DNA from: Azadirachta indica | Lineage: Eukaryota; Streptophyta; Magnoliopsida; Sapindales; Meliaceae | Assembly (NCBI GenBank): GCA_022749755.1 | Contig: CM040442.1 | Location: 631,408-695,407 of the forward strand | Direction of reading: 5' to 3' | Length of the DNA: 64,000 nt | In this document: in pieces, positions 60,414 to 64,000 of the stretch | Layout of the letters: each line of letters opens with the position of its first letter | Numbering within the stretch: position 1 is the stretch's first letter | Position numbers and translations under genes: made by a program | Notes under the pieces: model-generated | The model's database searches: none | Told to the model about the DNA's origin: nothing | What the model saw: the letters and a program-made list of their open reading frames with translations, nothing else

Positions 60414-61776
60414 TCAGAGTGATAAGATTTTCTCTGCCAAATCATTCAATGAATTGTAGCAAGAACCGCCTTCCCTCAGAGTCAGCTCCAGTTTCTCCTT
60501 CAAAAGTATGGCCCTTTTCCTCATCTCTTCACCTTCTGTTTCCACCATGAGTCTTTTTACAGCTTTCTCTATCTTCCCTCTCTCAAACTCGCTCTCCAAT
60601 TCCAGGCCCACGTTCCACACATAACAGATGTACCTTACGCTCAGGTTTTGATCCCCAAAAAATGGCTTGCACAGCATTGGAACTCCTTCAGAAATGCTTT
60701 CGAGAGTAGAATTCCAACCACAATGGCTCCAAAACCCACCCACAGCACCGTGAGCTAGCACTTCCTTTTGCGGTGCCCATTCCGCAATGCAACCTCTTTC
60801 TCCCACTCTTTCTTGAAAATTGTTTGGTAATAGTTCCAGGCAATTTGAGCTACGAACCAGACCGCGTCCAACCACCCACAAGAAAGGCTGCTCACTGTTG
60901 GCTAGCCCCCAAGCCATCTCAAGTAGTTCTTTCTCATCCACGCTAGCCATGCTGCCGAAACTTACATAAATGACAGACTTCGAGGCTTGCTTGTTTAGCC
61001 AAGAAATACAATCTGTATCTTCCTTTGGTAATGAACTAGAAATGGCTGGTATTAATTTGTGAAAAGGGCCCAGGGTGAATGTTGGAGCTGAGAAAAGTTC
61101 TTGAACTTTTGTTAGTGCTTCTTTTTCTAGGAAATCCACTGTGTTCACAATGATTGCTGAACACCTTTTCATCGAGTCTGTCAGAGCAGCTCTCAACTCT
61201 AACATAGCATCAGCTGTAGTTTCTCTCGTTAAAGCAACTAGCTTCTTAAGCCGGAGGAACTGGAGCTCGGGCCCCTGGTCCTGTGACATAGATTCTGTTG
61301 CACAATTGGCATATAAGCAATATAATATAAAACAAGACTATAAGACAATCAGAAAGGTGCATGTAGCTTTTATAAATGAATGATTATCAAAGAGTTTGAG
61401 AGAACAAGCCGGATTGGGCTAATTACTCTGTTTCAAATGGACTCATTTCGCACATTTCAGGGGCTAACAGATATAGCACACTCATCTAGATTTAAATATA
61501 GTTGAACGATTTCAATATGGAATTAATTATTCATACTAAAATGTAGGGATATGAAAAACATACCCAGGTAGGAGATGTAACCTTGCTCATGTGGACGAGG
61601 GAAGACAGCAAAGGCTAAAATTGTGACAGCGGGGCTTGTACGCACACTAATTCCTGGAAGCTTGAAATGATCAGCAACACTTTGAGCGAAGTACATAAGC
61701 CCATCATAGATGATACAGGAGATCTGATCGCGAGGATCCTCTGCTTTCGACATCCGTTGTATGCATTCGATCAACG
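60414..61776 (-). CDS. UDP-glycosyltransferase, UGT76-like, 5' end lost in gap
   Basis: Exon 2 is 60414-61294 (acceptor CAACAG at 61300-61295) and exon 1 is present only from 61564 to the N gap at 61777. Phases agree. Exon 1 holds SCIIYDGLMYFAQSVADHF, with the probable catalytic-relay Asp. Exon 2 holds FTLGPFHKL, SVIYVSFGSM and a complete PSPG box ([17 protein letters not shown]...HCGWNS...FGDQ). The N-terminal catalytic His segment must lie in the gap. It is a paralogue, clearly diverged from the arm genes, in the same intron arrangement. No lesion is visible. The last 61 bp form the outermost part of the inverted repeat. Confidence 0.88.
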
Positions 61777-61876
61777 NNNNNNNNNNNNNNNNNNNNNNNN
61801 NNNNNNNNNNNNNNNNNNNNNNNNNNNNNNNNNNNNNNNNNNNNNNNNNNNNNNNNNNNNNNNNNNNNNNNNNNNN
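61777..61876. other. Assembly gap (100 N)
   Basis: Exactly 100 N inside UGT exon 1. The true size is unknown. Confidence 0.98.
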
Positions 61877-62936
61877 GTTATGGGTATTTTTTCACGAAAA
61901 TGAAAAGTTTGGCTAATTTAATAAAAGATTTTCAATCACAGATGATTAGATAAAGTGGGACCAAAAGTAGATAAAGTAGCAGTCGTGGTTAAATATGAAA
62001 TATTTTAAACTTGTAGTAGAAAAAAATTAGGCAACTTCTGTTTCATAAGTTGAATTTATAAATAAAATGAGAAAAATTATTTAGGATTTTTCTTCCATAT
62101 ATTAAAAGAATGAGGATGATAGTGACTATGTTGGTTGAGTTATACTATAAGTGATACTGTAAAATATCATAGGTTAATTTTTCATTTCAAAAGGAAACTT
62201 GATGAAATGAGAACAAATTATTGACTTAAAAACTAGAATACTACTACGTAGGAGACCTTAAAAGTAAAGCCTTATTCCTAAAATTAAAAGATGCATGTAT
62301 AGTATGAGTATGAGGCAGATCTTCAAATCATTGCATCATGCTTTTCAAAAAATTAATTTAAAACGGTGAATGTCCATTATTCCCTATTTTTTTAACTAAT
62401 ATTCTATTATCTCACTATATTTTCTGTAATATCCCATCATCTCTCTAAGTTCTGATTTTATCTTTTAATATTTCTAATATTTTTAATTTTACCATTTATA
62501 AATGAATTAAATTGAAGGGTAAAATTAAAAAATAAAAAGAATTAGAAGATGATAAGATATTAAATAAAATATAGGGAATAATAAAATATTAACTAAAAAA
62601 ATAAGAAGTAATGGGCATTCTCCCAATCCAAAAATTTTTTTAAAATTCCTATCCTAATATTTTAATTATCCTTTGAAAATTCGTATTTCAAAACTTCATT
62701 GAAGTGATGGATATATATTGGACTTCAATAACATATATTGAAAACTGTAAATTTACTCAGTTCTATGGTGCAAATGATACTTTTAACTGAAAACAGCAGA
62801 GAAATCATCTGAACAGTTTATTAATTGTAAACTAACAACATTAATTACATAACAAACAAATGTTAATAATACAAGTGAAAACTACAATATAAGCACGAAC
62901 AAAAAGAAGAATAATAGTCCACCAAAAAAACCTTAT
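61877..62936. other. Intergenic, no recognised gene
   Basis: AT-rich. The first bases should be the start of the UGT gene or its upstream region, but no start-codon context matching the other UGTs is found directly after the gap. The TAAAATTAAAAA/TTTTTAATTTTA type mirror around 62450-62600 suggests a small foldback sequence. Confidence 0.35.
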
Positions 62937-62962
62937 TCAAATTGTGTTCACCAACAAATAAT

Positions 62963-64000
62963 TTTCACCATGCAATGGACTTGAGGCAAGGAAGAAAAGC
63001 TTTTCGAGTGGCTTCATCATCCCATTGCAGAAATTTCCACCACCGGTCATCTCCCTTGATAATGAGTTTACGTTCCGATTCGCTGTTGCCATCAAGTGGA
63101 AGCTTCCTAAGCTCTCGGCAGTGCAATACAACCAATTCTTTCAGACCTGGGAAGGGCAAGGAGTTTGAACAGATGCTCTTCAAGTTTTTTAAATACACGC
63201 AGCAAAGTAATTCAAGTCTTGCAAATGGGATTAGATTTTCCACCGCTTCGGCTGGAACTTCATCCATTTTGATTACTTCTTCCATACTAGGGCAGTTTTT
63301 TATTCGAATACTCTTGAGATTTGGGGCAAAAATGAGGCATGCCACGTGGGTCAACTTTAAGCAAAGGTCTATGTCAACTTTTGTGAGACTTAAGGAAACC
63401 ATGAGTTACCCTGATGTCTTTCACTTCCCCTGTATACTCAGTCTTCAACTCTACCAAATTTTCACAAGCAAACAAGTCAAGTATCTCTAGTTCCCGTAAA
63501 CTTGCTAAAGATAAAACACTGATTGACCCTGAATCATCTAAGAATTGAAGGCGAAGAGATCTAGTACTGCTTTGTAATATAGGAGAGCATGCAAACTTCT
63601 TAAGGTGATCATTTATATGTTTCAAGCAGTGCAATTCTCCTACCAACAGTTCACCGTCTCCACACAGAATGCTGTCTTCTTCTTGTTCAAACGAACCACA
63701 TCGAAACATTCTCAATACCGTAACATCTTTAAATTAGATATCACTTGCGGTGGAATTCTGCGGAGATAGCATGTATACTCCAAACATTTAAGATTAACTA
63801 GGTACTTATAACTCTTCTGGCAACTTTTTTATTTCACTATGTGATAGATAAAGATGCTGTAGGGAAACCAAACTAGAAATTTCAAATTTTGAATGCGATT
63901 TATTAAATGATAAATCTAAAACTCTAAGAGAAATAATGGATTGGAAGAAATTACTTTCAACCAAATCTATACGTTGGCCACGAAGAAACAGAGTCCGAAG
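62963..64000 (-). pseudogene. CC-NBS-LRR disease-resistance gene, 3' LRR part, frameshifted, runs off the window
   Basis: From the right edge the minus strand reads leucine-rich repeats: LRTLFLRGQ, SLRVLDLSFN, LVSLQHLYLSHSEIKKLPEEL, then (new frame after about 63815) YLVNLKCLEY and LRRIPPQVISNLKMLR. A further frame change near 63715 leads to SLASLRELEILDLFACENL, and another near 63395 leads to LTKVDIDLC..LT. The end is the C-terminal signature of RPS2/RPS5-like CC-NBS-LRR proteins: FAPNLKSIRIKNCPSMEEV, LELLCCVYLKNLKSI, KELVVLHCRELRKLPL and WWKFLQWDDEATRKAFLP. Such proteins sense pathogen effectors in the cytosol or at the membrane. Three frame changes make it a pseudogene here unless they are sequence errors near a contig end. 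The NB-ARC part lies beyond the window. Confidence 0.75.

Larger units (their letters stand above)
42868..60474 (-). repeat. Right arm of the giant inverted repeat
   Basis: 17607 bp, the reverse complement of the left arm (24821-42426). The pairing stops at 60474 only because the left arm ends at the N gap. On this side the UGT gene continues uninterrupted, so the true outer limit is unknown. Confidence 0.97.

Overview
The window reads as nuclear DNA of a eudicot plant. It is AT-rich, has GT-AG introns, and is dominated by LTR retrotransposon remains, foldback elements and small multigene families. The family-1 glycosyltransferase (UGT76-like), class I small heat-shock protein and CC-NBS-LRR sequences look like Citrus/Rutaceae genes, but that is an inference from recall. 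Two 100-N assembly gaps lie at 24721-24820 and 61777-61876.

Layout. (1) 1-24720: a cluster of six relatives of a divergent NAC (NAM-domain) family. Two have complete intact models (8100-9144 +, 21771-22518 -). One is cut by the gap (24232-24720 +). Three are broken or partial (about 370-1681 +, 3631-4090 -, 17556-18340 -). Between them lie a copia LTR/PBS remnant (about 4.5-4.9 kb), two foldback elements (5.26-6.08 and 7.07-8.05 kb), and a 5.2-kb Ty3/gypsy element (10496-15733) nested with a 5-bp target duplication inside an older copia gag fragment. The 17.5-18.8 and 21.6-23.1 kb blocks are a diverged tandem duplication carrying a NAC copy plus its flanks.

(2) 24821-60474: a near-perfect 35.65-kb inverted repeat. 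The left arm is 24821-42426, the right arm is 42868-60474, and the unique spacer is 441 bp. Each arm carries the tail of one UGT gene (complete exon on the right, only the last 61 bp on the left), two class I HSP20 pseudogenes in a diverged tandem duplication, a 4.2-kb Mutator-like/foldback element with subterminal arrays, a dead 4.7-kb copia element and an intact 455-aa UGT gene. The two intact UGTs converge on the spacer. A perfect 34-bp palindrome sits exactly at the inner end of the left arm. The left arm starts at the first base after an N gap, in the middle of a UGT codon, so an assembly artefact is a serious alternative to a real giant palindrome.

(3) 60475-64000: the rest of a third UGT gene (exon 1 cut by the second gap) and the 3' LRR part of a frameshifted CC-NBS-LRR resistance gene running off the right end.

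Functionally the live content is small: two or three divergent NAC-domain proteins and the UGT genes. Most other coding-looking DNA is transposon or pseudogene. No tRNA, rRNA or CRISPR was seen. Exon borders were set by GT-AG sites, reading phase and comparison between paralogues inside the window.
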